DNA of 64,000 nucleotides from Nocardiopsis alba DSM 43377 (lineage in GTDB: Bacteria; Actinomycetota; Actinomycetes; Streptosporangiales; Streptosporangiaceae): contig NZ_ANAC01000017.1 in the NCBI RefSeq assembly GCF_000341225.1, positions 62,001-126,000 on the forward strand, given 5' to 3'. The first letter of the stretch is position 1, and each line of letters starts with the position of its first letter. A program made the translations under genes and the position numbers. Below are positions 44,642 through 54,406 of this stretch, piece after piece. Under the pieces are notes generated by a model. That model made no database searches. It worked only from the letters and a program-made list of their open reading frames with translations, and was not told the DNA's origin.

Positions 44642-46161
44642 TGTCGCTCTCCCGCACCCACTGTGTCACCCTGCTGGGCGTCCAGGGCCACATGGTCGAG
44701 GTCGAGGTCCACCTGGGCGGGGGCGACCCCGGCATCACCCTGGTCGGTCTGCCCGACGCCGCCCTGCGCGAGGCCCGCGACCGGATACGCGCCGCCGTCG
44801 TCAACAGCGGGGAGAACTGGCCCAGCGGCCAGATCACCATCAGTCTCTCCCCGGCCAGTCTGCCCAAGTCCGGCAGCCTCTTCGACCTGGCCATCGCCGG
44901 AGCCGTCCTGGCCGCGGCCGGAGAGGTGCCGTTGGAACGTCTCGCCGACACCGTGCTCATCGCCGAACTCGGCCTCGACGGTCGGACCCGACCGGTCCGC
45001 GGGGTGCTGCCCGCCGTGGTCTCCGCGGCCGAACAGGGGTTCACCAGGTTCGTGGTCGCGACGGGCAACGCCGCGGAGGCCCGTCTGGTGCCGGACGTGG
45101 ACGTCGCCGTCGTCGAGGACCTGTCCGGGCTGTGCCTCTGGCTGCGAGGGGAACCCTGCCCGGCCCCGGAGGAGGAACACGGCGAACGGCCGCGGGAACC
45201 GGGCGAGCACGGCCCCGACCTCGCCGACGTCCTCGGACAACCGGTGGCTCGCAGGGCCGTCGAGATCGCGGCCGCCGGAGGGCACAACCTGATGATGCTC
45301 GGACCGCCGGGAACGGGGAAGAGCCTCTTGGCCGAGCGCCTGCCCTCCGTCCTGCCCCGGCTGAACCGGGCCGAGGCCCTGGAGGCCACCGCCATCCATT
45401 CGGTGGCCGGACTGCTCCCGCCCGGTAGCCCCCTGGTCACCCTCCCGCCCTTCGCGTCCCCGCACCACACCTCCAGCCGGGCCTCGATCATCGGCGGAGG
45501 CGTCGGCAACCCCGGACCGGGCTGGGTCTCCAAGGCCCACCACGGGATCCTGTTCGTGGACGAGGCGCCCCAGTTCGGCCGCGGGGTGCTCGACTCCCTG
45601 CGCGAACCCCTGGAACGCGGCGAGGTCGTCATCGCCAGGGCCTCGGCCACCGTCACCTTCCCCGCACGCTTCCAGCTCGTCATGGCGGCCAACCCCTGCC
45701 CCTGCGCCAAGCCGGGCAATCTGTGCACCTGTCCGGCGGGGGAGCGGCGACGCTACTTCTCCCGCCTGTCCGGGCCGCTTCTGGACCGGATCGACCTCAA
45801 GGTCGAACTCCAACCGGTGTCCCGTTCCGAACTCCTCGCCGACCGGGCCTTCGCCGAATCCTCCGAGGTGGTCGCGGAACGGGTCCTCCAGGCCCGGGAA
45901 CGGGCCCGGTCCCGGTTGGCGGACACCCCGTGGAGCACCAACGCCGCCATCCCCGGGGCACGGCTGCGCCGCGACTTCCCGCTGGAACCCATGGCCCTCA
46001 GGGTGCTCGGCCAGGCCATGGACCGAGGCCAGATCAGCGCTCGAGGCGTGGATCGGGCACTCCGGGTCGCCTGGACGCTGGCCGATCTGTCCGGTAGGGA
46101 ACGCCCCGGGCCGGAGGAGACCGCCTACGCCTACGCCCTCTGGTCGGGCCGGGCCTGGTGA
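44641..46161 (+). CDS. comM: YifB/ComM family Mg-chelatase-like AAA+ ATPase
   Basis: The 506-residue protein has an N-terminal Lon-substrate-like domain (about 20-165: GHMVEVEVHLGGGDPGITLV and KSGSLFDLAIAGAVLAA) and a Mg-chelatase-type AAA+ domain. Walker A is GPPGTGKSLLAERLP, about 221-235, and Walker B is HGILFVDEAPQF, about 302. A zinc-like Cys cluster NPCPCAKPGNLCTCPAGE lies near 352. In naturally competent bacteria ComM is a branch-migration helicase; in actinobacteria the role is unproved. It lies between yraN and dprA, a widespread order. Confidence 0.9.
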   Translation: MSLSRTHCVTLLGVQGHMVEVEVHLGGGDPGITLVGLPDAALREARDRIRAAVVNSGENWPSGQITISLSPASLPKSGSLFDLAIAGAVLAAAGEVPLERLADTVLIAELGLDGRTRPVRGVLPAVVSAAEQGFTRFVVATGNAAEARLVPDVDVAVVEDLSGLCLWLRGEPCPAPEEEHGERPREPGEHGPDLADVLGQPVARRAVEIAAAGGHNLMMLGPPGTGKSLLAERLPSVLPRLNRAEALEATAIHSVAGLLPPGSPLVTLPPFASPHHTSSRASIIGGGVGNPGPGWVSKAHHGILFVDEAPQFGRGVLDSLREPLERGEVVIARASATVTFPARFQLVMAANPCPCAKPGNLCTCPAGERRRYFSRLSGPLLDRIDLKVELQPVSRSELLADRAFAESSEVVAERVLQARERARSRLADTPWSTNAAIPGARLRRDFPLEPMALRVLGQAMDRGQISARGVDRALRVAWTLADLSGRERPGPEETAYAYALWSGRAW

Positions 46162-46172
46162 GGAGGGTGGAC

Positions 46173-47324
46173 ATGGGAGGACACGAGGAGGAGGCCCGGG
46201 CCCGAGCCTGTCTGACCGCGGTGGTGCGTCCCGGGGACCCCTGGTTGGGCGCGCTCCTGGCCGAACACGGGGCCGCCCGCGTGTGGGCGGCCCTACGGGC
46301 GGGGGAGGCGCCACCACCCCTGGAGACCGAGGAGGATCCGACCGACGAGGAACGGGCTCTCCAACGATGGCGAGGATGGGCGCACAAGTCCCTCGCCGTG
46401 GACGCCGACGCCCTCCTGGCCCGGTCGGCCGAGGCCGGGGTGCGGTTCGTCGCTCCGGGAGACCCCGAATGGCCGGGCCGGCTCGACGAGCGTCCCGGTG
46501 GCCGCGACTGCCACGGCCTGTGGGTGCGCGGCCACGGTGACCTGCGCAATCTGTGTCTGCGCTCGGTGGGGATCGTGGGCGCACGCGCGGCCAGCCCCTA
46601 CGGCGAGTACGTCGCCTCCGAACTCGCCCACGGACTGGCGGAACGCTCCTTCACGGTGGTCTCCGGAGGCGCCTACGGGATCGACGGGGCGGCGCACCGG
46701 GCGGCCATGACCACCGGACGGACCGTCGCGGTCCTGGCCTGCGGACTCGACGTGGACTATCCGCGCGGGCACGCGGGCCTGTTCACCGAGGTGGCCCGGC
46801 ACGGGGCCCTGGTCAGTGAACGACCGGTCGGCCGGACACCGCGCGCCCCCGATTTCCTGATCCGCAACCGGCTCATCGCCGCGCTCACCTCGGGCACCGT
46901 GGTGGTGGAGGCGGGACGGCGCAGCGGAGCCCTCAACACCGCCGCGCACGCCGACGAGCTGCACCGGGTACTGATGGCGGTGCCCGGGCCGGTGACCTCC
47001 GCGACCTCGGTGGGCTGTCACCGGCTCCTCAAGGAGGGCCGGGCAGTCTGCGTCACCGGCGTCGACGACGTGGTGGAACAGATCGCGCCGCTGGACGAGC
47101 TCTCGACGATGGGCGGGCCGCTCCCTGTTCACACCGATCTGTCCGCCGAGACCGCACGTGTCCTGGCCGCGGTCGGGACCAGGGGAGCGGGGACCGCGGG
47201 TGTCGCCCGGGCCAGTGGGGAGGGGCTGGAACAGACGATGCGTTCCCTGGGGCTGCTGGCCGCCGCCGGATTGGTGGAACGGTCTCCCACCGGCTGGCGT
47301 CGTCCCCCCTCGGGGCGGTCCTGA
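46173..47324 (+). CDS. dprA: DNA-processing protein DprA (Smf)
   Basis: The 383-residue protein has the DprA Rossmann-like core: VGIVGARAASPYGEYVASEL (about 131-150), VVSGGAYGIDGAAHRAAM (about 163-180), AVLACGLDVDYPRGHAGL, then FLIRNRLIAALTSGTVVVEA and RRSGALNTAAHA. A C-terminal winged-helix-like region follows (about 320-383). DprA loads RecA on incoming single-stranded DNA in transformation and is conserved more widely. ATG 46173 follows GAGGAGGG with good spacing, so I prefer it to GTG 46158, which lies within the comM stop overlap. Confidence 0.92.
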   Translation: MGGHEEEARARACLTAVVRPGDPWLGALLAEHGAARVWAALRAGEAPPPLETEEDPTDEERALQRWRGWAHKSLAVDADALLARSAEAGVRFVAPGDPEWPGRLDERPGGRDCHGLWVRGHGDLRNLCLRSVGIVGARAASPYGEYVASELAHGLAERSFTVVSGGAYGIDGAAHRAAMTTGRTVAVLACGLDVDYPRGHAGLFTEVARHGALVSERPVGRTPRAPDFLIRNRLIAALTSGTVVVEAGRRSGALNTAAHADELHRVLMAVPGPVTSATSVGCHRLLKEGRAVCVTGVDDVVEQIAPLDELSTMGGPLPVHTDLSAETARVLAAVGTRGAGTAGVARASGEGLEQTMRSLGLLAAAGLVERSPTGWRRPPSGRS

Positions 47325-47384
47325 CGTGGGAGGGCATGCCGATCAGGGCGGATACCGACGGGACCGTTCGGGTACGGTTCCGCT

Positions 47385-47744
47385 ATGGCCAAACCGTACA
47401 GCGACGCCCTTACGGCCGACGGCCCCCTGCTCTTCGTCTCGGGCCAGGTCCCGGCCGGCCCCGGAGGCGAGGCTCCCGGGGGCATCGGTGAGCAGACCCG
47501 CCAGGTGTTCCGCAACATGGAGGCCGTCCTGGCCGAACACGGGGTCGACCTCTCCCATGTCGTCAAGATGACCTACTACCTGAGGCACATCAGCGACCTG
47601 GAGGAGTTCAGGGAGGCTCTCCTGGCATGCCTTCCGGAGGGCCATCTGCCCGCCGCCACGTTGGTGGAGGTCGGAGGTCTGGTCGACCCCACCTACCTGG
47701 TGGAGATCGACGCCATCGCCTCTCTGCCTCGGGACCGGGGGTGA
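47385..47744 (+). CDS. ridA: RidA family protein
   Basis: The 119-residue protein of the YjgF/YER057c/UK114 family includes PLLFVSGQVPAGPGGEAPGG, NMEAVLAEHGVDLSHVVKMT and LPAATLVEVGGLVDPTYLVE. The arginine that hydrolyses reactive enamine/imine intermediates in true RidA (in the R..V.V..L context) is not at the usual place; the corresponding segment reads PAATLVEVGGL. It may therefore belong to a non-RidA branch. It overlaps xerC by four bases (GTGA). Confidence 0.82.
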   Translation: MAKPYSDALTADGPLLFVSGQVPAGPGGEAPGGIGEQTRQVFRNMEAVLAEHGVDLSHVVKMTYYLRHISDLEEFREALLACLPEGHLPAATLVEVGGLVDPTYLVEIDAIASLPRDRG

Positions 47745-48625
47745 AGGGTCCCGAAGCGCTGGAGCGCCTGGCCGCCCATCTGTCCGGTGAGCTGGGCCGA
47801 TCTCCCCATACGGTCCGCGGCTACCTCGCCGACCTGCGCTCCCTCGTCGCGCATCTGGACGAGCACGGTCACGAACTCGCCGACCTCGACGTCCCCCTGA
47901 TCCGCGCCTGGCTCTCCCGAGCGCGCGCCTCGGGGGCGAGCCGGTCCACGATCGCCCGCCGGGTGGCGGCCGTCCGTGCCCTCACCCGTTACCTGCATCG
48001 TGAGGGGATCCTGCCGGTCGATCCCGGGCCCCGTCTGGCCACCCCGACCCAACGGCGATCCCTGCCGACCGTCCTGGACGAGGAGCAGGCGGCCGAGGCC
48101 CTCGCGGCCGTGGACCCGGAGACCCCGGTGGAGCTGCGTCGGCACGCGATCGTCGAGCTGCTCTACGCCACCGGTATCCGGGTGGCCGAGCTGTGCGCCC
48201 TGGATCTGGCCGATCTGGACCGCACCCGCGACACCGTCCGGGTCCTGGGAAAGGGAGATAAGGAGCGCACCGTGCCGGTCGGCGGCCCGGCCCTGGACGC
48301 GGTCGAGGCCTGGACCCGACGTGGGCGCCCGCACCTCGTCGGCCACGGAAGCGCGAACGCCCTCTTCCTCGGAGCCCGCGGCGGAAGGCTCGGCGTCCGT
48401 CAGGCGCGTGAGGACGTGCACACGCACCTGCGTGAGGCCGGTCTGGACGGTGCCCCGCACGGTCTACGGCACAGCGCGGCCACCCACCTGTTGAACGGGG
48501 GAGCAGATCTGCGCAGTGTGCAGGAGTTCCTGGGGCACGCCAGCCCGCGCAGTACCCAGATCTACACACATGTGTCCGTGGACCGTCTACGCGACGCCTA
48601 CAGTCAGGCCCACCCCCGCGCCTAG
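47741..48625 (+). CDS. xerC: Tyrosine recombinase XerC
   Basis: The 294-residue integrase-family protein has a SAM-like N-terminal domain (about 1-85) and a catalytic domain. The residues are Arg in ATGIRVAELCALDL (about 149), Lys in GKGDKERTVP (about 173), His-x-x-Arg in HGLRHSAATHLL (about 240), His in LGHASPRSTQ, and nucleophile Tyr in IYTHVS (about 275). This length and position near dprA fit the chromosome-dimer-resolving XerC rather than a mobile-element integrase. GTG 47741 overlaps the ridA stop. Confidence 0.9.
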   Translation: MKGPEALERLAAHLSGELGRSPHTVRGYLADLRSLVAHLDEHGHELADLDVPLIRAWLSRARASGASRSTIARRVAAVRALTRYLHREGILPVDPGPRLATPTQRRSLPTVLDEEQAAEALAAVDPETPVELRRHAIVELLYATGIRVAELCALDLADLDRTRDTVRVLGKGDKERTVPVGGPALDAVEAWTRRGRPHLVGHGSANALFLGARGGRLGVRQAREDVHTHLREAGLDGAPHGLRHSAATHLLNGGADLRSVQEFLGHASPRSTQIYTHVSVDRLRDAYSQAHPRA

Positions 48626-48751
48626 GCGAACGATGGGGTGACATGGATCCCATTTATCCGGCGGGAGAGACCGAACGGCTTTCGGGAACTCGTGGACCTT
48701 CTCGATACCGAATGGTGTTCGCCTTCGATTTCGCTTTCGCGCCTTTCTTGC

Positions 48752-49513
48752 TCATGTGAGCGGGGCTCGGGTGGGTTGCTCATTTGAGCATCTCGGGATT
48801 CTTCGACTTCCGACTTCTTCTTCGGAATGGAAAGAGGAAGCGGAAGCGGATCCGGAAGACGACGGTGAGGATCGCCGAGCCCACGGCGATCGGGGGGCCA
48901 CGGAGATCCGCTCACGGACCCGGCCACGAGTTCCCCCACGGTTCTCGGTCCTCCGGCCACGGCCGAGGGCGGTGCCCTCCCCGGAGGGCGCCCCGGGGCC
49001 CCGACCCGGTGGACCGAGCGGGAGGAGACGGATCTCTCCGCGGCCCAGGAGGGAGAGCGGGTCCAGGTAGGTGTCGCCCCGGAGCAGGCCCCAGTGCAGA
49101 CAGGGGCGGTCGCGGCAGTGGAACGTCTCTTCGGACAGGGTGCCGATCGGATCGGGGCCGACCGGATCACCACGGGCCACGGACGCGTCCACCGGCAGAT
49201 AGGTGGTGCGCACGTCGCCGTGGGCGACGCTGACCACGCCGACCCCGGCCACCGGGCCGGCGAAGTGGACCCTCCCGGGCGCGGCCGCGTACACCTCCTG
49301 ACCGGGTTCGGCGGCCAGGTCCACCCCCAGGTGCCCCGGCAGCCAACGTTGTTCGGGCGGGTCGAAGCCGCGCAGTACCGACACGGGCTCCTCCAAGGGC
49401 CAACGCCGACCCGTCTCGTCGACCGGGGCGGCCAGGGCGGTTCGAGTGGGGAAAAAGGGGAAGAGCAGGAGCGAGAGGAACAGCGGAAGTGCCCAGAAGC
49501 GGGGGTGGCTCAT
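48752..49513 (-). CDS. Secreted M23 family metallopeptidase-like protein with aberrant tail
   Basis: The product begins MSHPRFWALPLFLSLLLFPF, a signal peptide, then an M23/LytM domain: EPVSVLRGFDPPEQRW, PGHLGVDLAAEPGQEVYAA (first metal ligands, about 65-83) and CLHWGLLRGDTYLDPLSLLG (HWG motif near 145). Such proteins cleave or bind peptidoglycan cross-bridges. After about residue 165 (RLLPLG) the remaining 85 residues are Arg/Ser/Gly-rich with no domain, unlike the family, which normally ends here. A lost stop codon or frameshift near 49020 is likely. The gene lies divergently upstream of rpsB, a usual actinobacterial arrangement. Confidence 0.78.
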   Translation of the reverse strand: MSHPRFWALPLFLSLLLFPFFPTRTALAAPVDETGRRWPLEEPVSVLRGFDPPEQRWLPGHLGVDLAAEPGQEVYAAAPGRVHFAGPVAGVGVVSVAHGDVRTTYLPVDASVARGDPVGPDPIGTLSEETFHCRDRPCLHWGLLRGDTYLDPLSLLGRGEIRLLPLGPPGRGPGAPSGEGTALGRGRRTENRGGTRGRVRERISVAPRSPWARRSSPSSSGSASASSFHSEEEVGSRRIPRCSNEQPTRAPLT

Positions 49514-49852
49514 GCATCCAGAGTGCGTTCGCCGGTCGGGTTCCGCCAGAGCCTCCCGGCGCCTGTGGAAAACCCGACGGCCACAGCCGAGGAGCGTCCG
49601 CGCCTCTCCCCTCGCGCCCCAGGTCGCCGCTTGATCTCCCCGCGAAGGCGCACGTTCCCGGTCGTGCTCCGCGGAGGATAGAATCTTTTCCGGCCCTGTC
49701 GGGTCGACCCACAATACGCGCGCCCACCCGCCTCCCTCGGGAGGGTCCGTGCCTACGGTCCGCGCCACCTCGTGTGGTGTGGCGGCATGGACGGGGCGTC
49801 AGGAACAACCGAAGGCGGGACTCGCTCCCGCCACCGCAAGGAGGACCAGGTC
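49514..49852. other. Divergent intergenic region M23 gene to rpsB
   Basis: 339 bases without a gene. Toward rpsB it has a -10 like TAGAAT at 49679-49684 with TTCCCG at 49655-49660 as a weak -35, and a leader hairpin GGCGGGA/TCCCGCC (49814-49832) just before the ribosome-binding site AAGGAGG. The long leader may be an autoregulatory S2 site, but I do not recognise a known leader structure. Confidence 0.5.
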
Positions 49853-50785
49853 ATGGCCACAGTCGTGACGATCCGCCAGCTCCTCGAGAGCGGCGTCCAC
49901 TTCGGGCACCAGACCCGTCGCTGGAACCCGAAGATGAAGCGCTTCATCTTCACCGAGCGCAACGGCATCTACATCATCGACCTTCAGAAGTCGCTGGCGT
50001 ACATCGACCGCGCCTACGAGTTCGTCAAGCAGACGGTCGCCCACGGTGGCACCATCCTGTTCGTCGGCACGAAGAAGCAGGCGCAGGAGGCCATCGACGA
50101 GCAGGCCCGCCGTGTCGGGATGCCCTTCGTCAACCAGCGCTGGCTGGGCGGCATGCTCACCAACTTCTCCACCGTTCACAAGCGGCTCCAGCGCCTCAAG
50201 GAGCTGGAGGAGATCGACTTCGACGACGTCGCCGGTTCCTCCCTCACCAAGAAGGAACTGCTGAACCTTCGCCGTGAGAAGGACAAGCTGGAGCGCACCC
50301 TCGGTGGTATCCGCGACATGTCCCGCGTGCCCAGCGCCGTGTGGATCGTGGACACCAAGAAGGAGCACATCGCGATCAGCGAGGCTCGCAAGCTGAACAT
50401 CCCGGTCGTCGCCATCCTCGACACCAACTGTGACCCGGACGAGGTCGACTACCCGATCCCGGGTAACGACGACGCCATCCGCAGCGTCAGCCTGCTCACC
50501 CGCGTCGTCGCCGACGCCGTCGCCGACGGTCTGATGGTCCGTTCCGGTGCCTCCGGCGCGACCGAGGAGAAGGCCGCCGAGGAGCCCCTGGCCGAGTGGG
50601 AGCGCGAGCTCCTCGAGGGCAAGACCGAGGGTGTCGAGGCCACCGAGGCCGCCGCCGAGCAGGCCCCGGCCGAGACCCCCACCGTGGCCCCGGCCGACGA
50701 GGTCGCCGCCGAGGCTCCGGCCGAGGTCACCTCGGAGGACTCCCCCGCGGACGCCCCCGAGCAGGCCCCGAAGGCCGCCGAGTAG
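49853..50785 (+). CDS. rpsB: 30S ribosomal protein uS2
   Basis: The 310-residue protein begins [20 protein letters not shown] and has all uS2 signatures ([59 protein letters not shown]). The conserved core ends near 240; the remaining 70 residues are an Ala/Glu/Pro-rich tail, common in actinobacteria. AAGGAGGACC precedes ATG 49853. It is followed by tsf, the universal order. Confidence 0.97.
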   Translation: MATVVTIRQLLESGVHFGHQTRRWNPKMKRFIFTERNGIYIIDLQKSLAYIDRAYEFVKQTVAHGGTILFVGTKKQAQEAIDEQARRVGMPFVNQRWLGGMLTNFSTVHKRLQRLKELEEIDFDDVAGSSLTKKELLNLRREKDKLERTLGGIRDMSRVPSAVWIVDTKKEHIAISEARKLNIPVVAILDTNCDPDEVDYPIPGNDDAIRSVSLLTRVVADAVADGLMVRSGASGATEEKAAEEPLAEWERELLEGKTEGVEATEAAAEQAPAETPTVAPADEVAAEAPAEVTSEDSPADAPEQAPKAAE

Positions 50786-50929
50786 CAGGCGGCCCGTCGC
50801 CGCTCCCCGGTGACTCGATGTTCGAGCGCCGCCTCGCCCACTGATGGGCGGGGCGGCCCGCTCGGCCTTCGCCCGGGACGCTCCACCTTCCAGAACAGAC
50901 TTCACTTTCGAGGGAATCCGAGAACAGTC

Positions 50930-51766
50930 ATGGCGAACTTCACCGCCGCGGACGTCAAGAAGCTGCGCGACATGACCGGCGCCGGCATGATGGACTGCAA
51001 GAAGGCTCTGACCGAGGCCGACGGCGACTTCGACCAGGCCGTCGAGGCTCTGCGCATCAAGGGCGCCAAGTCCGTCGACAAGCGCGCGGACCGCACCGCC
51101 GCCCAGGGCACCGTCGTCCTTCGCCGTCAGAGCGAGGGCAAGGCCACCCTGATCGAGCTCAACTGCGAGACCGACTTCGTCGCCAAGAACGCCCAGTTCA
51201 TCGAGCTGGCCGAGCAGGTCGCCGACTTCGTCGCCGCCCAGGACAGCGAGGACCTGGCCACGGTCGCCGCCGCCGAGATCGAGCCGGGCAAGAGCCTCCA
51301 GGCCTACATCGAGGGCAAGAGCGCCATCATCGGCGAGAAGCTCGAGTTCCGTCGTCTGGCCAAGTTCGACGGCGTCTACGTCGCCGACTACCTGCACAAG
51401 TCCGACCCGGACCTGCCCCCGACCATGGGCGTCCTGGTCGAGCTGGACAAGGTCGACGAGGCCACCGGCAAGGACCTCGCCCAGCAGATCGCGGCTCTGG
51501 CTCCGAAGTACATCGACAAGAACGACGTCCCCGAGGACGTCGTCGCCAACGAGCGTCGCATCGCCGAGGAGACCACCCGCGAGGAGGGCAAGCCCGAGCA
51601 GGCGATCCCCAAGATCGTGGAAGGCCGTCTCAACGGTTACTTCAAGGAGGTCACCCTCCTCGGACAGCCGTTCGTCAAGGAGAACAAGAAGACGGTCCAG
51701 AAGGTCGTCGACGAGGCCGGCGTGACCGTCAAGCGCTTCGTCCGCTTCAAGGTCGGCCAGGCCTAG
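50930..51766 (+). CDS. tsf: Elongation factor Ts
   Basis: The 278-residue guanine-nucleotide exchange factor for EF-Tu has an N-terminal UBA-like domain with [20 protein letters not shown], the TDFVAKN motif that contacts EF-Tu (about 82), and two core subdomains. Its C-terminus is [15 protein letters not shown] 50930 is the conserved start. It lies 144 bases after rpsB and is followed at once by a strong intrinsic terminator. Confidence 0.97.
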   Translation: MANFTAADVKKLRDMTGAGMMDCKKALTEADGDFDQAVEALRIKGAKSVDKRADRTAAQGTVVLRRQSEGKATLIELNCETDFVAKNAQFIELAEQVADFVAAQDSEDLATVAAAEIEPGKSLQAYIEGKSAIIGEKLEFRRLAKFDGVYVADYLHKSDPDLPPTMGVLVELDKVDEATGKDLAQQIAALAPKYIDKNDVPEDVVANERRIAEETTREEGKPEQAIPKIVEGRLNGYFKEVTLLGQPFVKENKKTVQKVVDEAGVTVKRFVRFKVGQA

Positions 51767-51783
51767 GGGTTTTGACATGATGG

Positions 51784-51815
51784 AAGTGCCGGGGAGACCA
51801 TTCTCCCCGGCACTT
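51784..51815 (+). terminator. Rho-independent terminator after tsf
   Basis: AAGTGCCGGGGAGA (51784-51797), loop CCAT, TCTCCCCGGCACTT (51802-51815): a perfect 14-bp stem ending in Ts, 17 bases after the tsf stop. It separates rpsB-tsf from pyrH-frr-cdsA. Confidence 0.92.
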
Positions 51816-51922
51816 TCGGTGGATAGGGGCGGGTTCGGCGTGCTGTGCGCCCCGAACCCTCCACAGCAGGAGCACTCGGGGGACCCTGTGCCGCTCGGGG
51901 ACAACAAGGGAGGCCGCAGGCC

Positions 51923-52687
51923 GTGTCGGAGAACGAAGCCATGACCACCGCACCCGCCATGCACGATTCCGGATGGAAACGTGTCATGCTCAAGCTCTCC
52001 GGGGAGGCGTTCGCCGGAGGCGGTGGTCTGGGCATCGAACCCGAGGTCGTCCAGTACGTGGCGGAGTCCATCGCCGAGGCGGTCTCCGAGGGCATTCAGG
52101 TCGCCGTGGTGGTCGGCGGCGGCAACATGTTCCGCGGCGCGCAGCTCACCGAGGGCGGCATCGAGCGCGGCCGCGCGGACTACATGGGCATGCTCGGCAC
52201 CGTCATCAACTGCCTCGCCCTCCAGGACTTCCTCGAGCGCCTCGGCGTGGACACCCGCGTCCAGACCGCGATCCACATGAGCCAGGTCGCCGAGGCCTAC
52301 ATTCCGCGACGGGCCGTCCGCCACCTGGAGAAGGGCCGTGTGGTCATCTTCGGCGCCGGTCTCGGCGCGCCCTTCTTCTCCACGGACACCACCGCCGCCC
52401 AGCGCGCGCTGGAGATCGGCGCCCAGGCGGTCCTCAAGGGAACCCAGGTCGACGGTGTCTACGACTCCGACCCGCAGCGCAACCCGGACGCGGTCAAGTT
52501 CGACAAGCTCAACTACAACGAGGTCCTCACCCGCGGCCTCAAGGTGATGGACGCCACCGCCGTCAGCCTGTGCATGGACAACGGCCTGCCGATCGTCGTC
52601 TTCGACCTGATGAGCCAGGGGAACATCCTGCGCGCCGTCCGTGGTGAGAAGATCGGAACCATCGTCGGTCCGGCCTCCGAGGCCTGA
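51923..52687 (+). CDS. pyrH: UMP kinase
   Basis: The 254-residue hexameric kinase converts UMP to UDP. The amino-acid-kinase-fold motifs are [20 protein letters not shown] near residue 18, [31 protein letters not shown] and [14 protein letters not shown] 51923 is preferred because GGGAGG is nine bases upstream; ATG 51941 is a possible shorter start. It sits in the conserved tsf-pyrH-frr-cdsA order. Confidence 0.95.
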   Translation: MSENEAMTTAPAMHDSGWKRVMLKLSGEAFAGGGGLGIEPEVVQYVAESIAEAVSEGIQVAVVVGGGNMFRGAQLTEGGIERGRADYMGMLGTVINCLALQDFLERLGVDTRVQTAIHMSQVAEAYIPRRAVRHLEKGRVVIFGAGLGAPFFSTDTTAAQRALEIGAQAVLKGTQVDGVYDSDPQRNPDAVKFDKLNYNEVLTRGLKVMDATAVSLCMDNGLPIVVFDLMSQGNILRAVRGEKIGTIVGPASEA

Positions 52688-52771
52688 GGCGGTCGTTCCG
52701 CCCGCGCGGAGGCACCTCGGACCGCGTACCCAAGCCACGAACACCCAGTCGAGAATCCGGGAGCGCCCACA

Positions 52772-53329
52772 ATGATCGAAGAAACCCTCCTTGAGGCCGA
52801 GGAGAAGATGGAGAAGGCCGTGACCGTGGCGAAGGAGGACTTCGCGACGATCCGTACCGGCCGCCCCACCCCGGCCACCTTCAACAAGATCACCGTCGAC
52901 TACTACGGTGCCCGTACGCCGATCAACCAGCTGGCCTCCTTCTCGGTCCCCGAGCCGCGCATGGTCGTCATCTCGCCGTTCGACGTCAACTCGCGTACCG
53001 AGATCATCAACGCGATCCGCAACAGCGACCTGGGCGTCAACCCGTCCGACGACGGACAGGTCATCCGGGTCATCTTCCCGGAGCTGTCCGAGGAGCGGCG
53101 CAAGGAGTACGTGAAGGTCGCGCGGACCAAGGGCGAGGACGGCAAGGTCTCCATCCGCAACGTCCGCCGTCGGGCCAAGGACGCCTTCGAAAAGGCGGTC
53201 AAGGCCGGTGAGCTGGGCGAGGACGAGGCGCACCGTGCCCAGACCGAACTGGACGAGCTCGCGCAGAAGTACGTCGCCTCCATCGACGAGCTGCTCAAGC
53301 ACAAGGAAGCGGAACTTCTCGAGGTTTAG
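52772..53329 (+). CDS. frr: Ribosome recycling factor
   Basis: The 185-residue protein splits post-termination ribosomes together with EF-G. It consists of a three-helix bundle (with [20 protein letters not shown] near residue 128) and a beta/alpha/beta domain ([20 protein letters not shown] near 29; [20 protein letters not shown]). Length and sequence are standard. It follows pyrH by 84 bases and precedes cdsA by three. Confidence 0.97.
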   Translation: MIEETLLEAEEKMEKAVTVAKEDFATIRTGRPTPATFNKITVDYYGARTPINQLASFSVPEPRMVVISPFDVNSRTEIINAIRNSDLGVNPSDDGQVIRVIFPELSEERRKEYVKVARTKGEDGKVSIRNVRRRAKDAFEKAVKAGELGEDEAHRAQTELDELAQKYVASIDELLKHKEAELLEV

Positions 53330-53332
53330 CCG

Positions 53333-54268
53333 GTGACCCACCCTTCCCACGGCTCCGGAGGCGATGACCCCTCGCCGGAGCACAGACCCGACGACAGTCC
53401 TACTTCCGAGACGGACACGGCCGCCGGGCAGCGCTTCGTGCTGCACAAGCCGGGGGGTGAGCCGGTCAAGACCGGTCGCAACCTCCCGGTGGCCATCGCC
53501 AGCGGGTGCGTCCTCGGCGCGCTCGTCTTCTTCTCGATCTTTCCCAAGCCACAGCTGTTCACGATCATCACCTCGCTCGGGGTGTTGATCGGTCTGCGTG
53601 AACTCAACCGCGCCTTCGGCGGCAAGGGCATGACCCTCGCCGTGATCCCGTTGGCCGTGGGCGGTGTGGCGATGCAGGCCGGAGCCTACTTCGGTGGGGC
53701 CGACTGGCTGGTCGGCATCACGGCACTGACCGCGATCATCTGTCTGGCCTGGCGGTTGAGGGGCGGGGCCGAGGGGTTCGTCGCCGACGCGGCGGCGAAC
53801 CTGTTCACCCTGGTCTATCTGCCGTTCCTGTTGGCCACGTGGATGCTGCTGATCGCGCATCCGGAGGACGGCCAGCAGCGACTGGTGGTGTTCATCGTGG
53901 TGACGATCTCCAGCGATATCGGTGGTTACTTCGCCGGGATCCTGCTGGGCCGGCACAAGATGGCCCCGGTGATCAGCCCGAACAAGACCTGGGAGGGTTT
54001 CGGCGGCTCGGTCGTGGGTTGTGCGGTGGCGGGCGCGTTGTGCGTGACCCTGCTGTTGGACGGCCCCTGGTGGGTCGGCGTGATTCTGGGACTGGCCGTG
54101 GTGCTGGCGGCCACGGTCGGCGATCTCATCGAATCCCTGTTCAAGCGTGATCTGGGCGTCAAGGACATGGGCCGTTTCATGCCGGGCCACGGCGGTCTGA
54201 TGGACCGCATCGACTCGCTGCTCATCGCGGGTCCCGTGGTCTGGATCGTGCTCAGCCTGCTGCTCTAG
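53333..54268 (+). CDS. cdsA: Phosphatidate cytidylyltransferase
   Basis: The 311-residue integral membrane enzyme makes CDP-diacylglycerol from CTP and phosphatidic acid for phospholipid synthesis. The hydrophilic N-terminal 45 residues precede about eight membrane segments. The family signature is SPNKTWEGFGGSVVGCA (about 218) followed by GDLIESLFKRDLGVKDMGRF and PGHGGLMDRIDSLL, with the catalytic Asp residues. GTG 53333 is three bases after frr. The upstream rpsB-to-frr genes make this a textbook syntenic block. Confidence 0.94.
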   Translation: MTHPSHGSGGDDPSPEHRPDDSPTSETDTAAGQRFVLHKPGGEPVKTGRNLPVAIASGCVLGALVFFSIFPKPQLFTIITSLGVLIGLRELNRAFGGKGMTLAVIPLAVGGVAMQAGAYFGGADWLVGITALTAIICLAWRLRGGAEGFVADAAANLFTLVYLPFLLATWMLLIAHPEDGQQRLVVFIVVTISSDIGGYFAGILLGRHKMAPVISPNKTWEGFGGSVVGCAVAGALCVTLLLDGPWWVGVILGLAVVLAATVGDLIESLFKRDLGVKDMGRFMPGHGGLMDRIDSLLIAGPVVWIVLSLLL

Positions 54269-54279
54269 GACAGGGCCTT

Positions 54280-54345
54280 ACGACGAGGGCCTCGGCCCGC
54301 GTGACCCCCGTAGGGCGGGGCCGCGCGGACCGGGGCCCTCGTCGT
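54280..54345 (+). terminator. Long stem-loop after cdsA
   Basis: ACGACGAGGGCC (54280-54291) and GGCCCTCGTCGT (54334-54345) form a perfect 12-bp outer stem around a GC-rich, further foldable 42-base interior, beginning twelve bases after the cdsA stop. Confidence 0.7.
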
Positions 54346-54406
54346 TCCGTACGGATCGGCCGGGGCACGCGGGCGGGGGTCCGGAGCGGGTGGTTACCCT
54401 CGACGG

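Noticed and set aside
47741..48625. Tyrosine recombinase considered as integrase of a mobile element near the thiopeptide island
   Set aside because: Length, motifs and location between dprA/ridA and rpsB fit housekeeping XerC; no attachment repeats, excisionase or phage genes are near.
49799..54190. Single - strand open frame of about 1460 codons opposite rpsB-tsf-pyrH-frr-cdsA
   Set aside because: It spans five universally conserved genes and their terminators on the other strand; its length is a codon-bias artefact.
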